64,000 nt of DNA from Fusobacterium massiliense (lineage in GTDB: Bacteria > Fusobacteriota > Fusobacteriia > Fusobacteriales > Fusobacteriaceae). The stretch is taken from the NCBI RefSeq assembly GCF_900095705.1, contig NZ_LT608327.1, positions 186,001 through 250,000 of the forward strand, written 5' to 3'. The notes below the pieces were generated by a model that saw only the letters and a list, made by a program, of their open reading frames with translations, had not been told where the DNA came from and searched no databases. Made by a program: the position numbers and the translations under genes. Shown piece after piece: positions 36,966-45,637 of this stretch; positions within the stretch are counted from its first letter, which is position 1, and every line of letters starts with the position of its first letter.

Positions 36966-39218
36966 ATGGCAAAAAATAAATTGGTAATAGTAGAGTCGCC
37001 AGCAAAAGCAAAAACAATAGAAAAAATATTAGGGACTACATATAAAGTTATATCTTCATATGGACATATAATTGATTTACCAAAAACAAAAATAGGTGTA
37101 GATGTAAATGATAATTTCAAACCATCTTATAATACAATAAAGGGAAAGGGAGAAGTTATTAAACAGCTTAAAGAAGCAGCAAAAAAAGCTGATAAAATCT
37201 ATCTGGCATCTGACCCGGATAGAGAAGGAGAATCTATTGCTTGGCATATAGCTAATACCTTAAAATTGAGTTATGACGAAAAAAATAGAATTGAATTTCA
37301 TGAAATTACGGAAAAAGCAATAAAAGAAGCAGTAAAAAAGCCAAGAACTATAAATTTAAATAAAGTTAATTCTCAACAAGCTAGAAGAATTTTAGATAGA
37401 CTTGTTGGTTACGAAATAAGCCCTTTTTTATGGAAACTAATATCTCCAAACACTAGTGCTGGTAGAGTTCAATCTGTTGCTTTAAAACTTATATGTGAAC
37501 TTGAAGATAAGATAAAGGCATTTATTCCAGAAAAGTATTGGGATATTAAGGGTATATTTGATAAAATATATACCTTAGATTTATATAAGATTGATGGAAA
37601 GAAAATAGAAAAATTAAAAGATGAAAAATTACTCGAAAGAGTAAAAAAAGATGTTAATGAAAGTTATAAAGTAATAACTTCAAAAATATCAAACAAGACT
37701 AAAAACCCACCAGCACCATTAAAAACTAGTACATTACAACAATTAGCTTCATCATATTTAGGTTTTTCTGCTAGTAAAACTATGATGGTAGCACAAAAAT
37801 TGTATGAAGGTGTTGATATAAAAGGGGAACATAAAGGTCTTATTACATATATGAGAACAGACTCTATAAGAATTTCTGAAGAAGCTAAAGAAATGGCAAG
37901 AAATTATATTAAAAAGAACTATGGAGAAAAATATTTAGGTGCAGGAGATAGAAAAGAAAAGAAAAATTCTAAAAATGTTCAAGATGCACATGAAGGAATT
38001 AGACCAACAGATATTAATTATACACCAGAAGAAATTATGGTTTATTTAGATAAAGACCAATTTAAACTATATAATTTGATATGGCAAAGATTCTTAATTT
38101 CTCAATTAGCTGCAATGAAATATGAACAATTTGAGTATATTTTAGAAAGAAGTGGCATAGAATATAGAGGAAGTATCAATAAAATAATTTTTGATGGTTA
38201 TTACAAGGTATTTAAAGATGAAGAAGAGCTTCAATTAGGAGATTTTCCTAAAATAAATGAGGGAGATATTTTTAATTTAGATAAATTAAATATTAAAGAA
38301 GATTATACTAAGGCACCAGCAAGATTAACAGAATCATCACTTGTTAAAACTCTTGAAGCCGAAGGAATAGGGAGACCATCAACTTATGCTAGTATTATAG
38401 AAACATTAAAAAAACGTGAATATGTTGAATTACAAAATAAAAGTTTTATTCCAACAGAAGTAGGGTATGAAGTAAAAGAACAATTAAGTAAATATTTTCC
38501 TAATATAATGAATGTAAAATTTACTGCTAAATTAGAAGATGAGCTTGATGAAGTTGATAATGGAGATAAAGATTGGATAGAATTATTGAAACAATTCTAT
38601 GATGAGTTACAAAAATATGAAGTTAAATGTAAGGTTGAAATTGAAAAAGAATTAGAGAAATTAGTTTTCTCAGATGTACTAGATAAAAATTTAGAACCAA
38701 TGATAATGAAAATAGGAAGATTTGGAAAATATTTAACATCTCAAAATCCTGATAATAAAGAAAATATATCATTAAAGGGAATTGATATTCCACTTGAAGA
38801 TATCAAAAAAGGAAAAATATTTGTAAAAGAACAAATAGAACAACTATTAAAGAAAAAAGAAGGACAAAAAACAGATATTATTTTAGAAAATGGAGCTAAA
38901 TTAATTTTAAAATATGGAAGATTTGGAAGTTATCTTGAAAGTGAAAACTATAAGGAAGATAATATTAGAAGAACTATTCCTAGTGAGATTAAAAAAGAAA
39001 TTGAACAAGGAAAAATACCGTCAAAAAATGATGAGCTTCAATTAAAAAATATATTTGATAAAATAGAAAAAGAAGAAAAAGAAATAATAAAAAAAGCAGG
39101 AAAATGTGAAAAATGTGGAAAGCCTTTTAAAGTTGGAAATGGAAGATGGGGTAAATTCTTAGCTTGTACAGGCTACCCAACTTGTAAAAATATAAAGAAA
39201 ATAGAAAAAAAGAAATAA
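36966..39218 (+). CDS. topA: DNA topoisomerase I
   Basis: A 750-residue type IA topoisomerase that relaxes negative supercoils. TOPRIM motifs: VIVESPAKAKTIEKILG (about 7-23) and SDPDREGESIAWH (about 83-95). The active-site Tyr is in GLITYMRTDSIRIS (about 295-308). The C-terminus has zinc-binding modules; the last has a four-cysteine pattern (CEKCGKPFKVGNGRWG...CTGYPTC). The ATG at 36966 is preferred over an in-frame start 12 bases earlier because AAGGGGTG lies before it and homologues begin MAKNKLVIVESP. trmFO begins 12 bases after the stop codon. Confidence 0.96.
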   Translation: MAKNKLVIVESPAKAKTIEKILGTTYKVISSYGHIIDLPKTKIGVDVNDNFKPSYNTIKGKGEVIKQLKEAAKKADKIYLASDPDREGESIAWHIANTLKLSYDEKNRIEFHEITEKAIKEAVKKPRTINLNKVNSQQARRILDRLVGYEISPFLWKLISPNTSAGRVQSVALKLICELEDKIKAFIPEKYWDIKGIFDKIYTLDLYKIDGKKIEKLKDEKLLERVKKDVNESYKVITSKISNKTKNPPAPLKTSTLQQLASSYLGFSASKTMMVAQKLYEGVDIKGEHKGLITYMRTDSIRISEEAKEMARNYIKKNYGEKYLGAGDRKEKKNSKNVQDAHEGIRPTDINYTPEEIMVYLDKDQFKLYNLIWQRFLISQLAAMKYEQFEYILERSGIEYRGSINKIIFDGYYKVFKDEEELQLGDFPKINEGDIFNLDKLNIKEDYTKAPARLTESSLVKTLEAEGIGRPSTYASIIETLKKREYVELQNKSFIPTEVGYEVKEQLSKYFPNIMNVKFTAKLEDELDEVDNGDKDWIELLKQFYDELQKYEVKCKVEIEKELEKLVFSDVLDKNLEPMIMKIGRFGKYLTSQNPDNKENISLKGIDIPLEDIKKGKIFVKEQIEQLLKKKEGQKTDIILENGAKLILKYGRFGSYLESENYKEDNIRRTIPSEIKKEIEQGKIPSKNDELQLKNIFDKIEKEEKEIIKKAGKCEKCGKPFKVGNGRWGKFLACTGYPTCKNIKKIEKKK

Positions 39219-39230
39219 TTGGAGGAAATA

Positions 39231-40550
39231 ATGACTTATCCAAAAGAAGTAATAGTTGTAGGAGCTGGGCTTGCTGGTTGTGAAGCTGCCTATCAACTTG
39301 CTGAAAAAGGAATAAAAGTAAAATTATATGAAATGAAGCCTAAAATTAAGACTGAAGCTCATTCAAAAGACTATTTTTCAGAATTAGTTTGTAGTAATTC
39401 TTTGGGAAGTGATAGTTTAGAAAATGCTGCAGGACTTATGAAAGAAGAATTAAGACTTTTAGGTTCTCTTCTTGTAAAAATTGCAGATAAGAATAGAGTA
39501 CCAGCAGGTCAAGCTTTAGCTGTTGATAGAGATACTTTTTCTGAAGAGATAACTTCTATTATAACTAATCATGAAAATATAGAAGTAATAGAAGAGGAAT
39601 TTACTGATATTCCAGATGATAAAATAGTGTTAATTGCAAGTGGACCACTTACTTCTGAAAAGTTATTTGCTAAAATAAGTGAATTAACAGGAGAGGAAAG
39701 TCTTTATTTTTATGATGCTGCAGCCCCAATAGTAACTTTTGATAGTATAAATATGAATAAAGCATATTTTCAATCAAGATATGGAAAGGGAGAAGGAGAA
39801 TACATAAATTGTCCAATGAATAAAGAGGAGTATTATAAGTTTTATAATGAACTTATCAATGCAGAAAGAGCAGAGCTTAAAAAATTTGAAAAAGAAAAAT
39901 TGTTTGATGCATGTATGCCTATTGAAAAGATAGCTATGAGTGGTGAAAAAACAATGACTTTTGGTCCTTTAAAACCAAAAGGATTAATTAACCCTAAAAC
40001 AGAAAAAATGGACTATGCTGTTGTACAACTGAGACAAGATGACAAAGAAGGAAAACTATATAATATTGTAGGTTTTCAAACAAATTTAAAATTTGGTGAA
40101 CAAAAAAGAGTGTTTTCAATGATACCGGGTCTTGAAAATGCAGAATTTATAAGATATGGTGTAATGCATAGAAATACCTTTATAAATTCTACAAAATTAT
40201 TGAATAAAACTCTTAATTTGAGAAATAAAGATAATATATATTTTGCAGGACAGATAACTGGAGGAGAGGGTTATATCTGTGCAATGGCTACAGGCTTATA
40301 TGCAGCAAAAAATATTATTAATAGATTAGAGTGTAAAAAAGAATTTTATTTAGAAGATGTTTCAGCAATAGGAGCTATTATTAAGTATATTACTGAAGAG
40401 AAAAAAAAGTTTCAACCTATGGGGCCAAATTTTGGAATAATAAAATCTTTAAATGAAAATATAAGAGATAAAAAAGAAAAATATAGAAAGTTATCTCAAG
40501 TAGCATTAGAATACTTAAAAAATAAGATAGTTGAGGATAAAAATGAATGA
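39231..40550 (+). CDS. trmFO: Methylenetetrahydrofolate-tRNA-(uracil-5-)-methyltransferase TrmFO
   Basis: A 439-residue flavoprotein that makes m5U54 in the tRNA T loop using methylene-THF. The FAD-binding GAGLAGCEAAYQLAEKG (about 9-25) opens the protein. SELVCSNSLGSD (about 49-60) has the conserved Cys, and YFAGQITGGEGYICAMATG closes the cofactor site. The start follows TTGGAGGAAATA. The gene order topA-trmFO-xer is shared with many Firmicutes. The next gene begins 8 bases before this stop. Confidence 0.95.
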   Translation: MTYPKEVIVVGAGLAGCEAAYQLAEKGIKVKLYEMKPKIKTEAHSKDYFSELVCSNSLGSDSLENAAGLMKEELRLLGSLLVKIADKNRVPAGQALAVDRDTFSEEITSIITNHENIEVIEEEFTDIPDDKIVLIASGPLTSEKLFAKISELTGEESLYFYDAAAPIVTFDSINMNKAYFQSRYGKGEGEYINCPMNKEEYYKFYNELINAERAELKKFEKEKLFDACMPIEKIAMSGEKTMTFGPLKPKGLINPKTEKMDYAVVQLRQDDKEGKLYNIVGFQTNLKFGEQKRVFSMIPGLENAEFIRYGVMHRNTFINSTKLLNKTLNLRNKDNIYFAGQITGGEGYICAMATGLYAAKNIINRLECKKEFYLEDVSAIGAIIKYITEEKKKFQPMGPNFGIIKSLNENIRDKKEKYRKLSQVALEYLKNKIVEDKNE

Positions 40551-41433
40551 TGAATTTAAAATAGAGAAATTATTTAAAGATTTTATTTATCAACTAGAAT
40601 TTTTAGAAAATAAAAAAAAGAATACCATAATATCTATAAAAAATGATGTTGAGCAATTTTTAAAATTTATTTTTGATAAGGGAATTTTTGAGATAGAAGA
40701 TATTGATGAAATTAATATCAGAGAATTTTTTTTTGATTTAAAAAAATTAGAGGTAACAACTTCTACATATAATAGAAAACTAGCTTCTGTAAAAAAATTT
40801 TTTAAATATACTTCTGAACAAGGGATAAAAAAAATAGAAATATTAATGGAAACTGAAAGAAAAGATGAAACTAAATCTATAGAGTATTTAACTTTAAGTG
40901 AAGTTGAAAAAATTAGAAATGTTATTTTAGAAAATGGATATAATTTTAATTCTTTGAGAGATAGATTTTTATTTGAATTATTATATTCAACAGGACTGAC
41001 AGTTTCAGAAGCTTTATCATTATCTGAGATAAATTTTGATATAGATAAGAGAGAAATTTATTTTTTAAAAAATAAAGAAAAAAGATTAGTTTATTTTAGT
41101 GAAATCTGTAAAGAATACTATGTTAAATTTTTAGAAATAAAAAAAGAAAAATTTTTAGAAAAAAATTCAAATATAATTTTTCTAAATAATTCTAATACCA
41201 GATTAACAGATAGGTCAGTAAGAAGAATTATAGGAAAATATGCAGAGAAAACAGACATTTCAAAAGAGATAAGTCCATATACAATAAGACATACTTTTTG
41301 TATTCATATGTTAAAAAATGGTATGCCTAAAGAATATTTAGCTAAATTATTAGGGTTAAGGGTTAGTTCTCTTTTAAATATTTATGAAGATATAATTAAA
41401 AAGGAGATTTTATGGCACAAAAAAAATGTGTAG
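40543..41433 (+). CDS. Degenerate tyrosine recombinase (XerC-like)
   Basis: A 296-residue protein with the lambda-integrase/Xer layout: SAM-like N-domain (about 8-95) and catalytic domain. Most of the catalytic set is changed. The first Arg of the usual TGLRVSEL is Thr (TGLTVSEA, T153). The His of HxxR is Tyr (PYTIRH, Y246, with R249 kept). The His/Trp of LLGH is Leu (LLGLRV, L272). The nucleophile Tyr (Y281, NIYEDI) and a beta-hairpin Lys (near 176-180) remain. It occupies the xerC position behind topA-trmFO. Either it is a non-catalytic partner or it works differently; the canonical dif recombinase is probably elsewhere. Confidence 0.8.
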   Translation: MNDEFKIEKLFKDFIYQLEFLENKKKNTIISIKNDVEQFLKFIFDKGIFEIEDIDEINIREFFFDLKKLEVTTSTYNRKLASVKKFFKYTSEQGIKKIEILMETERKDETKSIEYLTLSEVEKIRNVILENGYNFNSLRDRFLFELLYSTGLTVSEALSLSEINFDIDKREIYFLKNKEKRLVYFSEICKEYYVKFLEIKKEKFLEKNSNIIFLNNSNTRLTDRSVRRIIGKYAEKTDISKEISPYTIRHTFCIHMLKNGMPKEYLAKLLGLRVSSLLNIYEDIIKKEILWHKKNV

Positions 41434-42521
41434 GTTGTGGAATAGAATTACAGAATAAAGATGCAAATGTAGTTGGATATACTCCAAAAGAAATAAAAAA
41501 GAATGAAGATATGTATTGTCAGAGATGTTTTCAATTAAATCATTATGGAAAACATTCAATGAATACTTTAACAAGAGATGATTATAGAAAAGAAGTAAAT
41601 AGCTTAATGGATGAAGTAGAATTAGCAATAGCTGTTTTTGATATTATAGATTTTGAAGGTTCTTTTGATGATGAAATTTTAGATATTTTAAGAGAAAAAG
41701 AATCAATAGTTGTTATAAATAAATTAGATTTAATTCCTGAAGAAAAACATCCATCTGAGGTTGCAAATTGGATAAAAAACAGATTGGAAGAAGAAAGTAT
41801 AGTTCCTTTGGATATAGCAATAGTAAGTACAAAAAATGGCTATGGTGTAAATGGTATTTTCAAAAAAATAAAACATTTTTATCCTGATGGTGTAAAAGCA
41901 ATGGTAATAGGAGTTACAAATGTTGGGAAATCTAGTGTTATAAATAGACTTCTAGGAAAAAGAATAACAACTGTTTCAAAGTATCCTGGAACAACATTAA
42001 AAAATAATTTAAATATAATACCTTTAACTAATATTGGTTTATATGATACACCTGGTTTAATTCCTAAGGGAAGAGCATCAGATTTATTGTGTGAGTGTTG
42101 TGCAGAAAAATTAATACCTTCAAGTGAAATATCAAGAAAAACATATAAAGGTGAAATAAATAAAGTTATAATGATAGGCAATATGCTAAAATTTAAAATA
42201 CTAGAAGATAAAGAAGAAAATATAAAACCTATATTTTCTATATTTGCAGCTAAAGATGTTCCCTTTCATGTAACAAATGCAGAGAGAGCTATCGAGCTTG
42301 AAATTAGTAATTACTTTGATTTGCCTTGCTCTTTATGTAATGAAGAGTATAAAAAAAATAAAAAAGTAAAAAAATTTTTTAAATTAAATACTGGAGAGGA
42401 GTTAGTGTTTAAAGGCTTAGGTTGGATATCTGTAAAAAAAGGTCCGCTTCTATTAGAAGTAGTAATACCAGAAAAAATTGATACTTTGGTTAGGAAAGCT
42501 TTTATAAACCCTAAGAGATAA
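41412..42521 (+). CDS. yqeH: Circularly permuted ribosome-biogenesis GTPase, YqeH type
   Basis: A 369-residue GTPase. It begins with a zinc finger (CVGCGIELQNKD ... CQRC, about 5-40). The GTPase motifs are in permuted order: NKLDL (G4, about 97-101) comes before GVTNVGKSSVINRLLGK (G1, about 169-185), then PGTTLKN (G2) and DTPGLIP (G3). In B. subtilis YqeH is needed for 30S assembly. The gene overlaps the xer-like gene by 22 bases and is followed after 1 base by a pseudopilin-like gene. Confidence 0.9.
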   Translation: MAQKKCVGCGIELQNKDANVVGYTPKEIKKNEDMYCQRCFQLNHYGKHSMNTLTRDDYRKEVNSLMDEVELAIAVFDIIDFEGSFDDEILDILREKESIVVINKLDLIPEEKHPSEVANWIKNRLEEESIVPLDIAIVSTKNGYGVNGIFKKIKHFYPDGVKAMVIGVTNVGKSSVINRLLGKRITTVSKYPGTTLKNNLNIIPLTNIGLYDTPGLIPKGRASDLLCECCAEKLIPSSEISRKTYKGEINKVIMIGNMLKFKILEDKEENIKPIFSIFAAKDVPFHVTNAERAIELEISNYFDLPCSLCNEEYKKNKKVKKFFKLNTGEELVFKGLGWISVKKGPLLLEVVIPEKIDTLVRKAFINPKR

Positions 42522-42522
42522 A

Positions 42523-43008
42523 ATGAAAATAAGAAATAGAATATGGAATAAATTGATATCATTAATACCATTTTTGATAGCGATACCAATTTTAATTATG
42601 TTAGGACTTTATTTTATAAACAAGAAAAATAATAAAGTAGAGGATATTGATGTTGCTAAAGGACTAATAAAAGATATAAAGATTATGAGAGTAGCAATAG
42701 ATGAATATTATCAAAAAACTGGAACTTTTCCAGATTTAGCTTTAAACAACGAAGAAAATGAAATAGAAAAAATATTTTACAAGACAGATAGTGGGACAGT
42801 GTATTTTAAAGATTTATTAAAGGAAAGTTCTATTCCTAAAACGCCAGCTGGTTCTGGACTATCAGCTTCCAACAAGATCTATACTATTAAAAACTTTGAT
42901 GAAGCAACAAAAGATGGAGGTTGGAATTACAATAGTTCTACTGGAGAAATTCATGTAAATTTACCAGAGAACTTTTTAGGGCAAGGAATAGAATGGGAAA
43001 CTTATTAA
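42523..43008 (+). CDS. Pseudopilin-like membrane protein
   Basis: A 161-residue protein with a basic N-terminus, one membrane helix (about 12-31) and a periplasmic part. The part LIKDIKIMRVAIDEYYQKTG, then TFPD, and the late DGGWNYNSSTGEIHVNLP are hallmarks of type II/IV pseudopilin heads (GspG-like). The prepilin peptidase site (G/FTLxE) is lacking, so it is probably a membrane-anchored relative rather than a processed pilin. It lies between yqeH and ftsY, with weak ribosome binding (AAGAGA). Confidence 0.65.
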   Translation: MKIRNRIWNKLISLIPFLIAIPILIMLGLYFINKKNNKVEDIDVAKGLIKDIKIMRVAIDEYYQKTGTFPDLALNNEENEIEKIFYKTDSGTVYFKDLLKESSIPKTPAGSGLSASNKIYTIKNFDEATKDGGWNYNSSTGEIHVNLPENFLGQGIEWETY

Positions 43009-43030
43009 AATAAGCTTAGTGAGGTGAAAC

Positions 43031-44140
43031 ATGGGATTTTTTGATAAATTATTCAAAAAAAAGGAAGAAAAGATAGAAGAAATTCAAAAAGAGATTGAAA
43101 CTAATTTAAATGAAAATATAGAAAAAATTAAAGATATAGAAAAAGATACTAAAGAATTTTTGAAAGAAGTAAAAGAAGATATAAAAGAAGAAATTGAAGT
43201 TCAAATTGAAACTGTTGAAAATAAAATTTCAGATTCAAAAGAAAATATTTCTGAAAGATTAACAAAAAGCAAAGAGGGATTTTTTTCAAAATTAAAAAAT
43301 ATATTTACATCAAAAAGTAAGATAGATGATACTATTTATGAAGAATTAGAAGATCTTTTAATACAATCTGATATAGGTTTCGATATGACAGCTAAGTTAA
43401 TTAATCAACTTGAGAAAGAAGTAAAAGTAAAAAAAATATCGGAAACCTCAGAAGTATATGAAATATTAAAAAGATTGATGTCAGATTTTTTATTATCTCA
43501 AGACAGTAAATTGGTTTTAAAAGAAGATAAAATAAATGTGATTTTAATAGTTGGAGTAAATGGAGTAGGTAAGACAACAACTATTGGGAAATTAGCTTTA
43601 AAGTATAAGAAAATGGGTAAAAAGGTATTATTAGGAGCTGGAGATACATTTAGAGCAGCAGCAGTAGAACAACTAGAGGAATGGGCAAAGAGAGCTGATG
43701 TTGACATAGTTAAAGGTAAGGAAGGAGCAGATCCAGCTTCTGTAGTTTTTGATACATTAAGTAGGGCTGAACAAATTAAAGCAGATGTAGTAATAATTGA
43801 TACTGCCGGTAGATTACATAATAAATCTAATCTAATGAGAGAATTAGAAAAAATAAATAATATTATTAAGAAAAAAATTGGAGAACAAGAATATGAATCT
43901 CTTTTAGTAATTGATGGAACTACTGGACAAAATGGTTTAAATCAAGCTAAAGAATTTAATTCAGTAACAGAATTAACAGGTTTTATAGTGACAAAGCTTG
44001 ATGGAACAGCAAAAGGTGGGATAGTGTTTGCCGTTTCTGAAGAATTGAAAAAACCTATAAAATTTATAGGATTGGGAGAAAAAATAGATGATTTAATAGA
44101 GTTTAATTCTAAAAATTTCGTTGATGCAATTTTTGATTAA
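43031..44140 (+). CDS. ftsY: Signal recognition particle receptor FtsY
   Basis: A 369-residue SRP receptor GTPase for co-translational membrane targeting. A Lys/Glu-rich acidic A domain (about 1-85) precedes the N domain. The G domain follows, with GVNGVGKTTTIGKLALKYK (from about 174), DTFRAAAVEQL, DTAGRLHNKSNLM and TKLDGTAKGG. All GTPase motifs are intact. ffh is not adjacent. A terminator follows at 44181. Confidence 0.96.
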   Translation: MGFFDKLFKKKEEKIEEIQKEIETNLNENIEKIKDIEKDTKEFLKEVKEDIKEEIEVQIETVENKISDSKENISERLTKSKEGFFSKLKNIFTSKSKIDDTIYEELEDLLIQSDIGFDMTAKLINQLEKEVKVKKISETSEVYEILKRLMSDFLLSQDSKLVLKEDKINVILIVGVNGVGKTTTIGKLALKYKKMGKKVLLGAGDTFRAAAVEQLEEWAKRADVDIVKGKEGADPASVVFDTLSRAEQIKADVVIIDTAGRLHNKSNLMRELEKINNIIKKKIGEQEYESLLVIDGTTGQNGLNQAKEFNSVTELTGFIVTKLDGTAKGGIVFAVSEELKKPIKFIGLGEKIDDLIEFNSKNFVDAIFD

Positions 44141-44180
44141 ATTTTGTTAAGTATAACTTAATTTTTTTTGAAAAATTTAA

Positions 44181-44226
44181 AAGGAAGTGCTATACTGTCA
44201 AAGTAAGAATAGCAGTTCCTTTTTTC
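44181..44226 (+). terminator. Intrinsic terminator after ftsY
   Basis: AAGGAAGTGCTAT (44181-44193) pairs with ATAGCAGTTCCTT (44209-44221), one mismatch in the middle, followed by TTTTTC. Confidence 0.85.
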
Positions 44227-44229
44227 TTC

Positions 44230-44345
44230 TATAGGAAAGTATAAAATTAAATAGCAAATAGCAAAAAATAGTCTCTTGACAGCCGTATAAGTTCTACGAG
44301 CTCAATGAACGCAGGCTCTTCGAACTAATACGGACGTCAGAGACT
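44230..44345 (-). repeat. Palindromic repeat, copy 4, with AT-rich flank
   Basis: The flank TATAGGAAAGTATAAAATTA (44230-44253) is followed by the core 44270-44345. The core is in inverted orientation relative to copies 2, 3 and 10 (left arm AGTCTCTTGACAGCCGTAT, right arm ACGGACGTCAGAGACT), while the flank is in the same orientation. The two parts therefore vary independently. A T6 run follows. Confidence 0.92.
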
Positions 44346-44488
44346 TTTTTATATTGTTAAATTAAACTCTTGCTAGTGTTAGCTAAGTACAATATAACTA
44401 AATTGTATCTAAATTTAAAAAAATAAAAAAAAGGTAATAAAAAAGGTAATATAATAGGTTTAGCTAGCATTATTTTAAAAATTATATA

Positions 44489-44517
44489 TTGCAATTAATT
44501 TCAATTAGTGTTAATAT
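44489..44517 (+). promoter_or_regulatory. Probable promoter of pta
   Basis: TTGCAA at 44489-44494, a 17-base spacer and TAATAT at 44512-44517, 48 bases before the pta start. The 130 bases before it (44350-44488) hold no gene; they contain TAGTGTTA, repeated at 44374 and 44506, which might be an operator but is too short to claim. Confidence 0.45.
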
Positions 44518-44564
44518 ATACTTAAATTTAAAAATTAAATTTAAAGAATAAGGAGTGATTTTAA

Positions 44565-45569
44565 ATGAGTTTTTTAGGTCAAGTTAGAAAAAAGGCCATG
44601 CAAGCAAATAGAAGAATTGTGTTACCTGAATCAAGTGATGAAAGAGTAATAAGAGCAGCTTCTCAAATTTTAAAGGAAGGGTTGGCAAAAGTTATCCTTG
44701 TTGGAAACCAAGAAGTTGTAATGGAAAGTGCAAGGGCTTACGAAGTTTCACTAAGTGGTGCAAAAATTGTTGATCCATATAATTTTGAAAGAATGGAAGA
44801 TTATATTAGTAAACTTGTGGAATTAAGATCTAAAAAAGGTATGACTCGTGAAGAAGCTAAAAAATTATTACAAAATGATCCTAACTTCTTTGGAGCAATG
44901 TTAGTAAGAATGGGAGATGCTGATGGTATGGTATCAGGTTCTGCATCACCTACTGCAAATGTTTTAAGAGCAGGAATACAAGTTATAGGAACTCAACCAG
45001 GTGTAAAAACAGTTTCATCTGTATTCATAATGGAATTATCTCAATTTAAAGATTTATTTGGAAGTATATTAGTGTTTGGAGATTGTTCAGTAATACCAGT
45101 TCCAACTTCTGAGCAATTAGCTGATATAGCAACTTCAGCTGCTGAAACTGCAACAAAAATAGCTGGAATTAATCCAAGGGTTGCTTTAATGACATTCTCA
45201 ACAAAAGGTTCTGCAAAACATGAATGTGTTGATAGAGTTATAGAAGCTGGACAAATTTTAAGAGATAGAAAAGTAACATTTAGATTTGATGCTGAGTTAC
45301 AAGCAGATGCTTCTTTAGTAAAATCTGTTGGAGAAATAAAAGCACCTTTATCAGATGTTTCTGGAAATGCAAACGTATTAATATTCCCTACATTATCTGC
45401 AGGAAATATTGGTTATAAATTAGTTCAAAGACTTGCAGGAGCAAATGCTTATGGTCCAATAATTCAAGGATTAAACTCACCTGTAAACGATTTATCAAGA
45501 GGATGTTCAGTTGAAGATATAGTTGTTTTAACTGCTATTACTTCAGCACAAGCTTGTGTAGATTGCTAA
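44565..45569 (+). CDS. pta: Phosphate acetyltransferase
   Basis: A 334-residue short-form (class I) phosphotransacetylase that converts acetyl-CoA and phosphate to acetyl-phosphate. Motifs: RIVLPESSDERVIRAA (about 18-33), GDADGMVSGSASPTANVLRA (about 117-136), and the C-terminal GANAYGPIIQGLNSPVNDLS followed by RGC. Start behind AAGGAGTGATTTTAA. It is followed by ackA and pyruvate oxidoreductase, so three consecutive genes encode pyruvate to acetate plus ATP. Confidence 0.96.
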   Translation: MSFLGQVRKKAMQANRRIVLPESSDERVIRAASQILKEGLAKVILVGNQEVVMESARAYEVSLSGAKIVDPYNFERMEDYISKLVELRSKKGMTREEAKKLLQNDPNFFGAMLVRMGDADGMVSGSASPTANVLRAGIQVIGTQPGVKTVSSVFIMELSQFKDLFGSILVFGDCSVIPVPTSEQLADIATSAAETATKIAGINPRVALMTFSTKGSAKHECVDRVIEAGQILRDRKVTFRFDAELQADASLVKSVGEIKAPLSDVSGNANVLIFPTLSAGNIGYKLVQRLAGANAYGPIIQGLNSPVNDLSRGCSVEDIVVLTAITSAQACVDC

Positions 45570-45637
45570 TTTATAATAAAAAAAGGGTAGATACTAAAGA
45601 CTTAATACTAAAAAATATATAATACTTGGAGGAATAA

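Noticed and set aside
44371-44511. Operator made of repeated TAGTGTTA before pta
   Set aside because: Only eight bases are shared and the spacing is wide (about 130 bases); this is expected by chance in such AT-rich DNA.
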